DNA from: Curtobacterium pusillum
GTDB lineage: Bacteria > Actinomycetota > Actinomycetes > Actinomycetales > Microbacteriaceae
Direction of reading: 5' to 3'
Assembly: GCF_007673235.1 (NCBI RefSeq)
Contig: NZ_VDZH01000005.1
Span: 363,893-427,892, forward strand
Length of the DNA stretch: 64,000 nt
The translations under genes and the position numbers were made by a program. This document shows, piece after piece, positions 40,199 through 50,744 of the stretch; positions within the stretch are counted from its first letter, which is position 1, and every line of letters begins with the position of its first letter. The notes below the pieces were generated by a model. The model was not told the DNA's origin. It made no database searches and saw only the letters and a program-made list of their open reading frames with translations.

Positions 40199-41383
40199 TC
40201 ACACGGCGGCCAGCGCCGACGTCGGCGGGATGCGCGCTGCGCGCGCCGCCGGGTACAACCCGGACACGCCACCGATCACCACGGTCGCGCCGAGCCCGCC
40301 GGCGACCGCCCAGACCGGGATGGCGATCGGCCACCCCTGCCCGAGCGCGAAGACGATCGTCACGCCGACACCGATCACGACGCCCGCGACCCCGCCGAGG
40401 AACGACAGCAGCAGCGACTCGACGAGGAACTGGTCGCGGATGTTCCGCCGCCGGGCGCCGAGGGCACGTCGCACCCCGACCTCCGCCCGTCGTTCGAGCA
40501 CCGTGATGACCATCGTGTTCGCGACGCCGATGCCGCCGACGAGCAGGGCCACCCCGCCGATGCCGACGAGGAGCCCGGTGAACGAGTCGTCCGTGGCGCT
40601 CTTCGCGGCGAGTGCGTCGGACGGGCGGGTGACGCCGACGTCCTGGGGGCTGCCGGGGCTGATCGCGTTCGCGAGCACCGAGCGCGACGCCGCCACCCGG
40701 TCGGGGTCGACGCGGGTGTAGACGGCGGTCGGGTGCCCGTCGAAGCCGAGTTCCTCCGCGGTGCTCCTCGGGACGAACACGTTCGTGTCCAGGTCCTCGG
40801 CGAGCGCGAGCGGTTCGAGCACGCCGACGACCTCCACCCACCGGCCGCCGAGCCACACCGCGGATCCGGGCCCGGCGTGGTCGATCCCGAGCGCCGTCGC
40901 GGCGGCCGCGCCGAGGACGACCTGCGCCGGGGCGTCCGGCGCAGGGTCGACCCATCGCCCCGAGGCCAGCGTCCCGCCGAGCACGTCCGGGACGTCGCCC
41001 CAGACGCCCATCACCCCGATGCCCTTCGACGCTGCGGCGGGCACGCGGTCGTTCCGGTAGACCCGCCCCTCCGGGACGAGACCGACACCCGCCGCGTCCT
41101 CGACGACGTCCTGGCGCCGCGCGGAGTCGACGGCCGACTCCGGGAGCGGGGGCACCTGGGTGAGCCCCTGCGCCTGCGTCGTGGTGAGCACGTTCGTCCC
41201 GAGGGCGTCGAGCACCCGGTCGAGCGCGGCCTTGCTCGAGGAGGATATGCCGACGACGGCGATCATCGCGGCGATGCCGATGGCGATGCCCAGGGCCGAG
41301 AGCACGACCCGGGTGGGTCTGGTGCGCAGCCCGAACACCCCGAGCCGGAACAGGTCGCCGGCGCCGAGCGTCCGGCCGCTCAC
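40199..41383 (-). CDS. MacB/FtsX-type ABC transporter permease
   Basis: 394 residues: one N-terminal membrane helix, a large external MacB-type periplasmic-core-like domain (about 50-260) and three C-terminal helices with the FtsX pattern, GGIGVANTMVITVLERRAEVG and RRALGARRRNIRDQF. It belongs to the mechanotransmission exporters, which move substrates presented outside the membrane. GTG start overlaps the ATPase gene stop as GTGA. Last gene of the exporter operon. Confidence 0.94.
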   Translation of the reverse strand: MSGRTLGAGDLFRLGVFGLRTRPTRVVLSALGIAIGIAAMIAVVGISSSSKAALDRVLDALGTNVLTTTQAQGLTQVPPLPESAVDSARRQDVVEDAAGVGLVPEGRVYRNDRVPAAASKGIGVMGVWGDVPDVLGGTLASGRWVDPAPDAPAQVVLGAAAATALGIDHAGPGSAVWLGGRWVEVVGVLEPLALAEDLDTNVFVPRSTAEELGFDGHPTAVYTRVDPDRVAASRSVLANAISPGSPQDVGVTRPSDALAAKSATDDSFTGLLVGIGGVALLVGGIGVANTMVITVLERRAEVGVRRALGARRRNIRDQFLVESLLLSFLGGVAGVVIGVGVTIVFALGQGWPIAIPVWAVAGGLGATVVIGGVSGLYPAARAARIPPTSALAAV

Positions 41384-42117
41384 TGCTCGCTCCCGGAGTC
41401 GGCCTCGATCCGGCCGTCGCGGACCCGCACCCGGCGCGGCAGCGAGGCGGCCAGTTCGAGGTCGTGCGTGATGACCAGCACGGTGGTCCCGCCGTCGTTC
41501 AGCTCGCGCAGCAGCCCGAGGATCGCTGCGCCCGAGGCGCTGTCGAGCGCGCCGGTCGGCTCGTCGGCGAGCAGGATCGTCGGTTCCCCGACGATCGCCC
41601 GCGCGATCGCGACCCGCTGCTTCTCGCCGCCGGACAGCTGCGGCGGCCGGTGGTCCACCCGGTGCCCGAGTCCGACCCGACCGAGCGCGGCGACGGCCCG
41701 CTCGTGCCGCTCGCGCCGGGGCACGCCGCTGTAGAGCAACCCGTCGGCGACGTTCTCGGCGGCGGTCGCCCCGGACTGCAGGTGGAAGTGCTGGAAGACG
41801 AAGCCGATGTGCTCACCCCGGAGGGCGGAGAGCTCGTCGTCGGTCATCGACCCCACCTCGTCGCCGGCGATCGTCACCGTGCCCGAGGTCGGACGGTCGA
41901 GCGTCCCGACGATGTTGAGCATGGTCGACTTGCCCGAGCCGGACGGCCCGACGATCGCGACGAGTTCGCCGGCCGACACGTCGAGCGACACCCCGCGGAG
42001 CGCGCCGACCTCGCCGTAGGTCTTCACGACGTCCCGCAGCGACAACACCACGTCGGTCCGGGACGGCGTCGCGCGGCTCGCCTCCCGGGTCACCGTCGCT
42101 GGCGCCACCGCCGTCAC
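41380..42117 (-). CDS. ABC transporter ATP-binding protein (MacB/LolD type)
   Basis: 245 residues. Walker A GPSGSGKST, Q-loop FVFQHFHL, signature LSGGEKQR, Walker B ILLADEPTGAL and H-loop ITHD are all intact. It energises the adjacent FtsX-type permease. GTG 42117 overlaps the adaptor gene stop as GTGA. Confidence 0.95.
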   Translation of the reverse strand: MTAVAPATVTREASRATPSRTDVVLSLRDVVKTYGEVGALRGVSLDVSAGELVAIVGPSGSGKSTMLNIVGTLDRPTSGTVTIAGDEVGSMTDDELSALRGEHIGFVFQHFHLQSGATAAENVADGLLYSGVPRRERHERAVAALGRVGLGHRVDHRPPQLSGGEKQRVAIARAIVGEPTILLADEPTGALDSASGAAILGLLRELNDGGTTVLVITHDLELAASLPRRVRVRDGRIEADSGSEQ

Positions 42118-43169
42118 GAGGGCACCACCACGCGGTCGCTGGCGTGCACGTCCCCGCTGATGACGACCCGGCCGTCCGCGACGAAGCCGGCGCGGACCGG
42201 GACCCGCTTGGTCGTGCCGCCGCTGCGCACCACGTCGACCGCGTAGCCGCCGGAGGCGCCTCGTGCCACGAGCGCCGCGACCGGCACCGACAGCACGCCG
42301 CGCTCGGTCGTCCCCGCTGCCTCGATCTGTGCGGACGCCGCCGCGGGGAGCTTCCGGTCGCCCGCGTCGAAGTCGACGGTGACGTCGACCGTCGCCGAGC
42401 CGTCCTTGCCCTCCCCCGGTGCCGCGTCCACGACCTTGCCACGCATCGGGTCGCCGGAGCCGTTCACGCGGACCTCGACGCCGGTCCCGACCGCGAGCCG
42501 ATCGGCATCCCGCTGCGACACCGACGCGGTGACCACGCGCTTCGTGCTCGTGACCGACAGCACGTCCCCACCGGCGGGGCGGCCGAGCGCCCCCCGGACG
42601 GCGGCGACCCGCACCGCTCCGTCGACGAAGGCGACGTCGTCCGACGTGAGCACCCCGGTGACCTGGAGCCCCCGGTCCCGCTGCCACTGCCGGACCGCCG
42701 CTCGGGTGCGCGGCCCGAACGAGTCGTCGACGGAGACGTCGTAGCCGAGCGCCGCGAGGTTCTCGTTGAGCTGCCGGACGTCCGCACCGCGCACCCCGGT
42801 GCGGAGGTCTCTCCAGAGCGGTGTGCTGCCGTACAGCGCACGGACCGGGCGCTCGTCGACGGCGTAGAGCGGCTGGTCTCGTTCGATCACGTCACCCGGC
42901 TTCGGCAACCACGTCAGGGTCCCGGCCGCCGCACCCGGCACCGCGGTCGTCGCGCCGTAGCCGAGTGCGCCGGCGAAGATCCGCGAGTCGGTCAGGTCAC
43001 CCTTCGTCACCTCGGCGGTCCCCGTCTCGGGGCGGGCGCTCGGGGCCCCGGCCGCGACGGCGGAGGTACCGCGTCCGGAGTCGAGGACGGCCCACGTGCC
43101 GGTACCGGCCACCGCGACGGCGACGAGGCACACTCCGGTGATGGTCAGACGCTTCGTCCGGAGCCGCAT
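42114..43169 (-). CDS. Efflux adaptor (HlyD-like) with peptidoglycan-binding domain
   Basis: 351 residues: N-terminal membrane anchor (about 10-30), a lipoyl/beta-barrel type adaptor architecture split by an inserted PG_binding_1 domain (about 118-175, GVRGADVRQLNENLAALGYD). The C-terminal part (VLSVPVAALVARG...) is the usual membrane-proximal region. It probably links the exporter to the cell wall in a monoderm cell. Start ATG overlaps the lipoprotein stop by one base (TGATG). Confidence 0.88.
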   Translation of the reverse strand: MRLRTKRLTITGVCLVAVAVAGTGTWAVLDSGRGTSAVAAGAPSARPETGTAEVTKGDLTDSRIFAGALGYGATTAVPGAAAGTLTWLPKPGDVIERDQPLYAVDERPVRALYGSTPLWRDLRTGVRGADVRQLNENLAALGYDVSVDDSFGPRTRAAVRQWQRDRGLQVTGVLTSDDVAFVDGAVRVAAVRGALGRPAGGDVLSVTSTKRVVTASVSQRDADRLAVGTGVEVRVNGSGDPMRGKVVDAAPGEGKDGSATVDVTVDFDAGDRKLPAAASAQIEAAGTTERGVLSVPVAALVARGASGGYAVDVVRSGGTTKRVPVRAGFVADGRVVISGDVHASDRVVVPS

Positions 43170-43678
43170 CACTGCACCGGCGCCGTCGACGAGGACGCCT
43201 CTTCGGCGCACGTGACCTGGTCGCGATCGAAGGCCGTGGTGTCGCCGCTCGGCGTGTAGGAGGCCTGGGACTTGAGGTCGTCCGGGAAGTCCTCGTACCC
43301 GGCCTTGCGCATGCACTCGCCGATCGCGCGTGCCATGTCCTCGCCACCCGGTAGCGCCTGCGCCGGGGCTGCTTCACCGGCTCCGCTGCCCTTCCCGGTG
43401 CAGCCGACGAGGGCCTCCCGCCACTGGTCGGCATCGACGCCGTCGGGCGGCGACAGCTTCAACCCGCCGGAGGACGGGTCCTCCATGTCGTAGCCCTTGT
43501 CGCGCATGCACTCGGCCAGCGCCGCCGCACCGGCGTTGGCCGGGCCGTCGGACGCGTTGCTCGTGTCGGGAGCCGAACTGCACGCAGCGAGGAGGCCCGG
43601 CAGGAGGAGCACGCCGGCGAGGACGGAGACGGTGGTGCGCGTGATCGCGCGGGTCCTGGGTCGGAGATCACTGGTCAT
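43169..43678 (-). CDS. Putative lipoprotein of the exporter operon
   Basis: 169 residues with a lipobox LLAACSSAP (Cys about 33). The mature part has two similar CMRDKGYDMEDP and CMRKAGYEDFPDD segments, each with further cysteines, suggesting an internal duplication. Its position between the sensor kinase and the adaptor suggests it is a sensor accessory or an exported substrate binder. Family not recognised. A 16-bp palindrome covers the start codon. Confidence 0.75.
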   Translation of the reverse strand: MTSDLRPRTRAITRTTVSVLAGVLLLPGLLAACSSAPDTSNASDGPANAGAAALAECMRDKGYDMEDPSSGGLKLSPPDGVDADQWREALVGCTGKGSGAGEAAPAQALPGGEDMARAIGECMRKAGYEDFPDDLKSQASYTPSGDTTAFDRDQVTCAEEASSSTAPVQ

Positions 43679-43686
43679 GTGACCAG
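43671..43686. promoter_or_regulatory. 16-bp palindrome over a start codon
   Basis: CTGGTCATGTGACCAG has perfect 7-bp arms around TG and includes the start codon of the lipoprotein gene. It resembles the 14-bp site at 40072 but with two extra central bases. Binding here would block the exporter genes. Confidence 0.45.
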
Positions 43687-43725
43687 CACACCCGATCGGC
43701 TGTTTCGCCAGCAGTACGCGCGGGA

Positions 43726-44916
43726 TTACACCGACGAAACACCGACGTGGACCCGCAGCCCGCCGTCGGCACGCGGCACGACCGTCAACGCCCAGCCGTG
43801 CGCGCGTGCGACCGCGGCGACGATCGACAGTCCGAGCCCACTGTGCCGGTGCGTCCCGCCTGTGCCGCCACGTCGGAAGGGCTCGAGCAGACCGGCCACG
43901 TCCTCCGGTGCGACCACCGGCCCGGAGTTCTCGACGGTCAGTCCGTCGGCGTCGACCAGCACCGCCACGAAGCCGCCCGGCTCGTTGTACTCGATCGCGT
44001 TGTCGACGAGGTTGGCGAGGAGCTGACGGACGAGCGTCGGCTCGCCTCGGACCGGATGCGCGGGACCGCCTGGAGGCGCGGTGCCGGTCCGGCAGGCCAG
44101 CGTCACGTCCGCCCGTCGGGCCGCGGCGAGGGCGCCGTGGGTCACGTCGTCCGCGATGGTCGCCAGGTCGAGGTCCGTCGTGCGGTCGTCGAGGCCACGG
44201 TCCGCCTCGGCGAGCACGAGGAGGCTCTCGACGAGGTGCTCCGTCCGACGGTTCTGTTCGAGGAGCTCCTCGCGTGCGGCGACCACCTCGGCCGGGGACG
44301 CGCCGTCGGGGAGTCCGATCTGGAGCGCTGCACGTTGGACCGCGAGCGGCGTGCGGAGTTCGTGCGACGCCTGCGCGACGAACCGCCGCTGGCTCTCGAA
44401 CGCCGTGTCGAGCCGGTCCAGCAACGCGTCGATGGTCCGCGACAGCCGACGGAGTTCGTCGTCCGGCCCGTCCAGGTCGATGCGTTCGTGCAGATTCGAC
44501 GCCGAGATGCGGGTCGTCGTCTCGGTGATCCGGTCGATCGGGCCGAGCATCCGGCGGCTGACCAGCCATCCGACACCCCCGGCCAGGACCCCCGCGGCCA
44601 CGATGCCGACCGCGGACCACTGCCACTGCAGGACGGCGACGTCGGCGGCGATCCGCAGGGTCGCCGGCTCGCCCTCCTGCTCCCCCGGGTCGAACGGCGT
44701 CGCCGTCGTACCGGGCGTCGCCGGGTCGAAGGGTGTCGCCGTCGCGTGCGGTGTCACGGTGCCGTCGGGCGGTCCCACCGGCAGCTCGGGGACGGAGCGC
44801 GCGAACGACTGCTGCGACGCGAGGTTCACGAACACCAGCACCGCCGCGGTCAGCACCATCGACGCGCCCGCGAACGCCAGGGCCGTGCGGACCCGGATGC
44901 TGAGGGAGCGGGTCAC
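43726..44916 (-). CDS. Two-component sensor histidine kinase
   Basis: 396 residues: two membrane helices (about 12-32 and 100-120) around a 65-residue external loop containing TATPFDP twice, a HAMP domain (about 120-172), HisKA with phospho-acceptor His185 (ASHELRTPL) and HATPase (N box LVDNAIEYN, GLGLSIV). The G1-type box is VENSGP. GTG 44916 overlaps the regulator stop as GTGA. Cognate to the adjacent regulator; the exporter behind it is the likely target. Confidence 0.93.
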   Translation of the reverse strand: MTRSLSIRVRTALAFAGASMVLTAAVLVFVNLASQQSFARSVPELPVGPPDGTVTPHATATPFDPATPGTTATPFDPGEQEGEPATLRIAADVAVLQWQWSAVGIVAAGVLAGGVGWLVSRRMLGPIDRITETTTRISASNLHERIDLDGPDDELRRLSRTIDALLDRLDTAFESQRRFVAQASHELRTPLAVQRAALQIGLPDGASPAEVVAAREELLEQNRRTEHLVESLLVLAEADRGLDDRTTDLDLATIADDVTHGALAAARRADVTLACRTGTAPPGGPAHPVRGEPTLVRQLLANLVDNAIEYNEPGGFVAVLVDADGLTVENSGPVVAPEDVAGLLEPFRRGGTGGTHRHSGLGLSIVAAVARAHGWALTVVPRADGGLRVHVGVSSV

Positions 44917-45566
44917 AGCGCGTAGCCCGCGCCGGGGACCGTCCGGATCGGGTCCGGGTCGCCGAGCTTCCGGCGGAGCTTCGACATCGTCACCCGCACC
45001 GCGGCGGTGAACGGGTCGATGTTCATGTCCCACACCTTCTCGAGCAGTTCCTCGGCGGAGACGACCCGCCCGTCCGCGCGGAGCAGGGTCTCGAGGACGC
45101 CCAGCTCCTTGGCGGTGAGGTCGAGCGGCCGACCGTCCCGTGTGGCGATCCGCCGGTTCGTGTCGACCAGGAGCCCCGCGCGTTCCAGCACGGGGGCGAC
45201 CGGTGCGACGGACCGACGCCCGAGCGCCCGGACACGTGCGACGAGTTCGGGGTACTCGAACGGCTTCGTGAGGTAGTCGTCGGCGCCGAGCTCGAGGCCG
45301 TGGACCCGGTCGGTCAGGGTCGACGCGGCGGTGAGCATCAGGATCCGGGTGACCGATCCGCGCTCGGCGAGCCGCCGGGCCACCTCGTCCCCGTGCATCC
45401 CCGGGACGTCACGGTCGAGCACCACGACGTCGTAGGCGTTGACCGCGAGCAGCTCGTCGGCGTCGTCGCCACGGTGCACGACGTCGACCGCCATGTCCTG
45501 CCGGGTCAACCCCTTCGCGACGAGTTCGGCGAGCGCCACCTCGTCGTCCACCACGAGGACGCGCAT
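44913..45566 (-). CDS. OmpR-family response regulator
   Basis: 217 residues: receiver domain (1-115) with acidic DDE pocket, phospho-acceptor Asp51 in VVVLDRDVPG and Lys in LTKPF, and a C-terminal winged helix (about 125-217, VTMSKLRRKLGDP). ATG 45566 follows TAGGCT by exactly six bases, so it is probably leaderless. It pairs with the adjacent kinase. Confidence 0.95.
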   Translation of the reverse strand: MRVLVVDDEVALAELVAKGLTRQDMAVDVVHRGDDADELLAVNAYDVVVLDRDVPGMHGDEVARRLAERGSVTRILMLTAASTLTDRVHGLELGADDYLTKPFEYPELVARVRALGRRSVAPVAPVLERAGLLVDTNRRIATRDGRPLDLTAKELGVLETLLRADGRVVSAEELLEKVWDMNIDPFTAAVRVTMSKLRRKLGDPDPIRTVPGAGYAL

Positions 45567-45572
45567 GCACGC

Positions 45573-45578
45573 AGCCTA
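45573..45578 (-). promoter_or_regulatory. -10 box of the response-regulator gene
   Basis: TAGGCT on the - strand, six bases before ATG 45566. Its first three bases are also the stop codon of the small upstream reading frame. Confidence 0.5.
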
Positions 45579-45704
45579 GGCGTCGTGCGGATCGAGCGTC
45601 ACTGTACCGGCGTGCTCGTCGATGTGGACGACGAACGAGGGGCCCGGTCCAGCGGGGCCGGTGACGGTGGTGAGGGGAACGGTGTCGACACTGAGGTGCT
45701 CCAT
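45576..45704 (-). CDS. Possible 42-residue protein upstream of the two-component genes
   Basis: A short frame starting MEHLSVDTVPLTTVTGP and ending HAGTVTLDPHDA. Third codon positions are mostly G or C, as in real genes here, and the peptide is acidic with four histidines. It ends nine bases before the response-regulator start. No clear ribosome site or homology is visible, so it could also be chance. Confidence 0.35.
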   Translation of the reverse strand: MEHLSVDTVPLTTVTGPAGPGPSFVVHIDEHAGTVTLDPHDA

Positions 45705-45757
45705 GCATCCAGCATGTCGGACGCAGTGTTTCAGTGGTGTAACGATCAGCGAGATGG

Positions 45758-46312
45758 TCAGGCGTCGAACGGCACCTCGCCGTGGTCGCTCACGCCGGCA
45801 CGCTGCCGGTAGGCCAGGTGCCCACCGAGGTACCCGCCGACGCCGACCACCGTGAGCCCGGCGAACCCGAGGAGCTTCCCGGCGCCGTGGTTCCCACGCT
45901 TGCGCTGCATCCAGGACAGCCCGTAGAGCGAGATGCCGACCCAGTTCACCGCCTGGTGCACCCACCCCGTCCGGAGCTGCTCGCGGTCGAGCTCCGACCA
46001 GTCGACGTACCCGGCCACGCTCGCGCTCCCGGAGGACACGAGCCCGACCCCGACGAGGGTCTTCGCGGCCTTCGCGTTCCCCTTCCCGCCGATCAGGTCG
46101 AGGACCGCGGCGGAGATCCACGCGCCGAGCGGGACCTGCACCATGAGCGGGTGCAGCGGGTGTCCGAACGGCACGCCGTGCAGCAGCTGGCGGAGCGCCT
46201 TCGGCTTCGCGAGGGCGCGGACGACGGAGCGGTCGATGTCGACGGCCGTGTCGAGCACGCTCGCGTGCTCGACGGCGTCGGTGAGGCGACGGATCGCGCG
46301 GATCTCAGGCAT
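45758..46312 (-). CDS. DUF2231 membrane protein
   Basis: 184 residues with a helical N-terminal third and four membrane segments. GVPFGHPLHPLMVQVPLGAW is the DUF2231 hallmark, whose histidines may bind heme or metal. Function unknown. ATG 46312 follows CAAGG. It lies downstream of clpB but is separated by two hairpins. Confidence 0.88.
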   Translation of the reverse strand: MPEIRAIRRLTDAVEHASVLDTAVDIDRSVVRALAKPKALRQLLHGVPFGHPLHPLMVQVPLGAWISAAVLDLIGGKGNAKAAKTLVGVGLVSSGSASVAGYVDWSELDREQLRTGWVHQAVNWVGISLYGLSWMQRKRGNHGAGKLLGFAGLTVVGVGGYLGGHLAYRQRAGVSDHGEVPFDA

Positions 46313-46332
46313 GCCTTGCAGCCAACACCCTG

Positions 46333-46371
46333 GAGGCCCGTCACCGGTCTCAGGAACCGGTGACGGGCCTC
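46333..46371 (-). terminator. Hairpin between clpB and the DUF2231 gene
   Basis: Perfect 16-bp arms (GAGGCCCGTCACCGGT at 46333-46348 and 46356-46371) with a 7-base loop. A second hairpin lies between it and clpB. Confidence 0.65.
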
Positions 46372-46423
46372 TCCCCACCGGCACGGGCCCGGGCCTGGCG
46401 TCACGGACGTTCGCACCCCCGTA

Positions 46424-46461
46424 CGAACATCGCGCCCCGTCACATCGGGGCGCGATGTTCG
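46424..46461. repeat. Palindromic repeat, GGACATCGCGCCC family (copy 2)
   Basis: Perfect 16-bp arms (CGAACATCGCGCCCCG at 46424-46439 and 46446-46461) with a 6-base loop, 20 bases after the clpB stop. The arm matches the family seen at 4076-4135. Probably the clpB terminator. Confidence 0.75.
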
Positions 46462-46480
46462 CGTCGGGGCGCGAATCCGA

Positions 46481-48649
<2,169 letters not shown>

Positions 48650-48681
48650 GCGTTCCGTCCTTTCGTCACGGTGTGCGTGTA

Positions 48682-48702
48682 CTTGAGTCTACTCCACTCA
48701 AC
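48682..48702. promoter_or_regulatory. HAIR operator (HspR binding site) of clpB
   Basis: CTTGAGT-N7-ACTCAAC, one base short of the consensus CTTGAGT-N7-ACTCAAG. HspR represses clpB and dnaK operons in actinobacteria. The site ends at the base before the MFS gene's stop codon. No hspR gene is in the window. Confidence 0.88.
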
Positions 48703-50085
48703 TTACGTACGCGGCGGCGCATTCCGGATTCCGACGGCACTCACCACAGCGCCGGCGAGCAGGAGCAGCGCCATCACGATCACGGCTCGGTGGAACCCCG
48801 CCGTGCTCATGCCGCCACCGAGCACGATGCCCGCGAGCGCGACCATCACGAGGCTCGCGATCCGCGCGATCGCGTTGTTCACGGCCGACCCCACGCCGGC
48901 CTCGTTCTCCGGCACCGACCCGAGCACGGCACTCGTCAGCGGCGTCACCATGAGGGAGATCCCGACGCCGACCAGCACCAGCCCGGGCAGGATCGACCAC
49001 CAGTACGCCCGTGGGTCATCTCCGGCGAGCACCATCAACACGGCACCGATCGCTCCGACTGCGGGCCCGGCTGCCATGAACCACCGCGGTCCGTACTTGC
49101 CGGCGAAGGCGCCGACGGTCGTCGAGAGCGCCAGGAGCAGCAGCGTCGGCGGCAGTGTGGCGACGCCGGCGAGCCAGGCGGGGAGACGCCAGACCTCCTG
49201 CAGGAACAGCGTCACCACGAAGCCGACCATCCCGAGGGCGCCGTAGATCGAGAGCGTCGCCAGGTTCCCGACGGTGAAGTTCCGCGCCCGGAACAGTGCG
49301 AGCGGCACGAGGGGCGCACCGGTCGTCCGGGTCACCCGGAGCTCCCACGGCACGAACGCCACGAGCGCCGCGGCCCCGACCACGAGGGCAGCGACCACCA
49401 CCGGGGACCCCCACCCGAGCCGCTCCTGCTCGATCAACCCGAGGACGACCCCACCGACGCCGAGCACCGCCAGCACCGCCCCCACGACGTCGATCCGCGG
49501 CCGGTGCTCGTGCCGGACGTCACCCGTGATCCGGAGCACGAGCGGGATCGTCACCGCGATCGGGATCGCCGTGAGCACGAAGATCCACCGCCAGCCCAGA
49601 CCGTCGACGATGAGCCCACCGACCACCGGCCCGACGATCACGGCAGCGCTCGACCACGCCGTCCACGAACCGATCGCCTTCGACTGCGCAGCTCCTCGGT
49701 ACGCCGCCACGATGAGCGCGAGCGAACTCGGGGTCACGAGCGCTCCGCCGACACCCTGCAGGGCCCGGGACACGATGAGGACCTCGCCCGTCGGAGCTGC
49801 GGCACAGGCGATCGAGGCCACCCCGAAGACGACGAGACCCCACGTGATGATGCGCACCCGGCCGAACACGTCCGACAGCGACCCCGCCACGAGGATGAGC
49901 GAACCGAGCGTGACCATGTACGCGTCGACGACCCACTGCTGCACGACGAGCCCGCCACCGAGCTCCTGTCGAATCGCCGGGAGCGCGACGTTCACGACGC
50001 TCGCGTCCAGCCCGACCACGAACGAGGCCAGGATCGCCACGACCAGCACGATGCGCCGGTCGTCCCGGAGCGGCGCGGTGGTCAT
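48703..50085 (-). CDS. MFS transporter, DHA2 drug-efflux type
   Basis: 460 residues with about fourteen membrane helices. LDASVVNVALPAI in helix 1 and the GSLSDVFGRVRI loop are the DHA2 (EmrB/QacA) marks, and GVGGALVTPSSLALI is motif C. It should export drugs or other cations by proton antiport. GGAGG precedes ATG 50085. Confidence 0.92.
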   Translation of the reverse strand: MTTAPLRDDRRIVLVVAILASFVVGLDASVVNVALPAIRQELGGGLVVQQWVVDAYMVTLGSLILVAGSLSDVFGRVRIITWGLVVFGVASIACAAAPTGEVLIVSRALQGVGGALVTPSSLALIVAAYRGAAQSKAIGSWTAWSSAAVIVGPVVGGLIVDGLGWRWIFVLTAIPIAVTIPLVLRITGDVRHEHRPRIDVVGAVLAVLGVGGVVLGLIEQERLGWGSPVVVAALVVGAAALVAFVPWELRVTRTTGAPLVPLALFRARNFTVGNLATLSIYGALGMVGFVVTLFLQEVWRLPAWLAGVATLPPTLLLLALSTTVGAFAGKYGPRWFMAAGPAVGAIGAVLMVLAGDDPRAYWWSILPGLVLVGVGISLMVTPLTSAVLGSVPENEAGVGSAVNNAIARIASLVMVALAGIVLGGGMSTAGFHRAVIVMALLLLAGAVVSAVGIRNAPPRT

Positions 50086-50111
50086 GTGCTCATCCTCCAC
50101 CCGCGAGTCGC

Positions 50112-50130
50112 ACCTCGCACCGTGCGAGGT
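50112..50130. repeat. Small palindrome in the MFS upstream gap
   Basis: ACCTCGCAC-C-GTGCGAGGT, perfect 9-bp arms around one base. Related GTGCGAG and CTCGCAC pieces recur in the next 100 bases. An operator for the MFS gene or part of the repeat family. Confidence 0.45.
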
Positions 50131-50246
50131 CGACCCGCCCAGCGTGCGACGTTCCGCGCAACGTGCGAGGGGCGCGGCGTCCCACACTCGTCGGAACCTC
50201 GCACACTGCGGACGCCCGCGCCGCCCGCGCCGCCCGCGCACGACGA

Positions 50247-50277
50247 AGCCCCCGCGACCGGAGTGGTCGCGGGGGCT
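50247..50277 (-). terminator. Terminator of tatA
   Basis: Perfect 13-bp stem (AGCCCCCGCGACC at 50247-50259 and 50265-50277) with loop GGAGT, 23 bases after the tatA stop. The same CCCCCGCGACC stem is reused at 60826-60866. Confidence 0.75.
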
Positions 50278-50299
50278 GCCGACAGGACGGGGCTGGGTC

Positions 50300-50581
50300 C
50301 TAGTTCCTGTGGTCCGAGTTCGGCTGCACCGACGGGCCGGGGTTCACGACCGGCTGCGCGACGGGCGCCGCGGGCTCAGCCGCGGCGGTGTTCATGCGCT
50401 CAGCCTGCACGCCAGCATCGGTGCCCTTGGCCTTCTTGTCGTCGTCGCCCATCTCCTTCTTGAAGATGTTGATCGACTGTCCGAGACCCTTGGCGAGCGC
50501 CGGGAGCTTGGTCGCGCCGAACAGCAGGATGACGATCCCGAGGATGATCAGCAGGTGTACGCCACCGAGGTTTCCGAGCAT
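50300..50581 (-). CDS. tatA: Sec-independent translocase protein TatA
   Basis: 93 residues: one N-terminal membrane helix ([19 protein letters not shown]), the FGxxKLP hinge, an amphipathic helix and a Pro/Ala-rich tail. It forms the pore of the twin-arginine pathway. ATG 50584 and 50581 are both in frame; the AAGGAG site favours 50581. Confidence 0.93.
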   Translation of the reverse strand: MLGNLGGVHLLIILGIVILLFGATKLPALAKGLGQSINIFKKEMGDDDKKAKGTDAGVQAERMNTAAAEPAAPVAQPVVNPGPSVQPNSDHRN

Positions 50582-50744
50582 CATGACTCCTTGAATCTGG
50601 GTCTGGTCGCCGTCTCCGTGTCACCGTCGACGCGTGCGGCGGAAGTCCGTCGTCCGACCATCGTAACTCGCACACCCCGGGAAGCCCAGGCCGGGCACCC
50701 GAACGGACACCGTTCGCACAGGCAGCGGGAGGATCGGGAGCGAG

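Noticed and set aside
29304..40199. A genomic island for sugar use
   Set aside because: Genes have the same codon use as their neighbours and no integrase, tRNA or flanking repeat typical of an island is seen.
45576..46121. A 181-codon open frame on the - strand around the two-component promoter
   Set aside because: It overlaps the DUF2231 gene in another frame and its upstream part is Arg-rich noise; only its last 42 codons are kept as a possible small gene.
50112..50219. tRNA or small structured RNA in the gap between the MFS and tatA genes
   Set aside because: Only short GTGCGAG/CTCGCAC dyads are present; no cloverleaf or T-loop sequence is seen.
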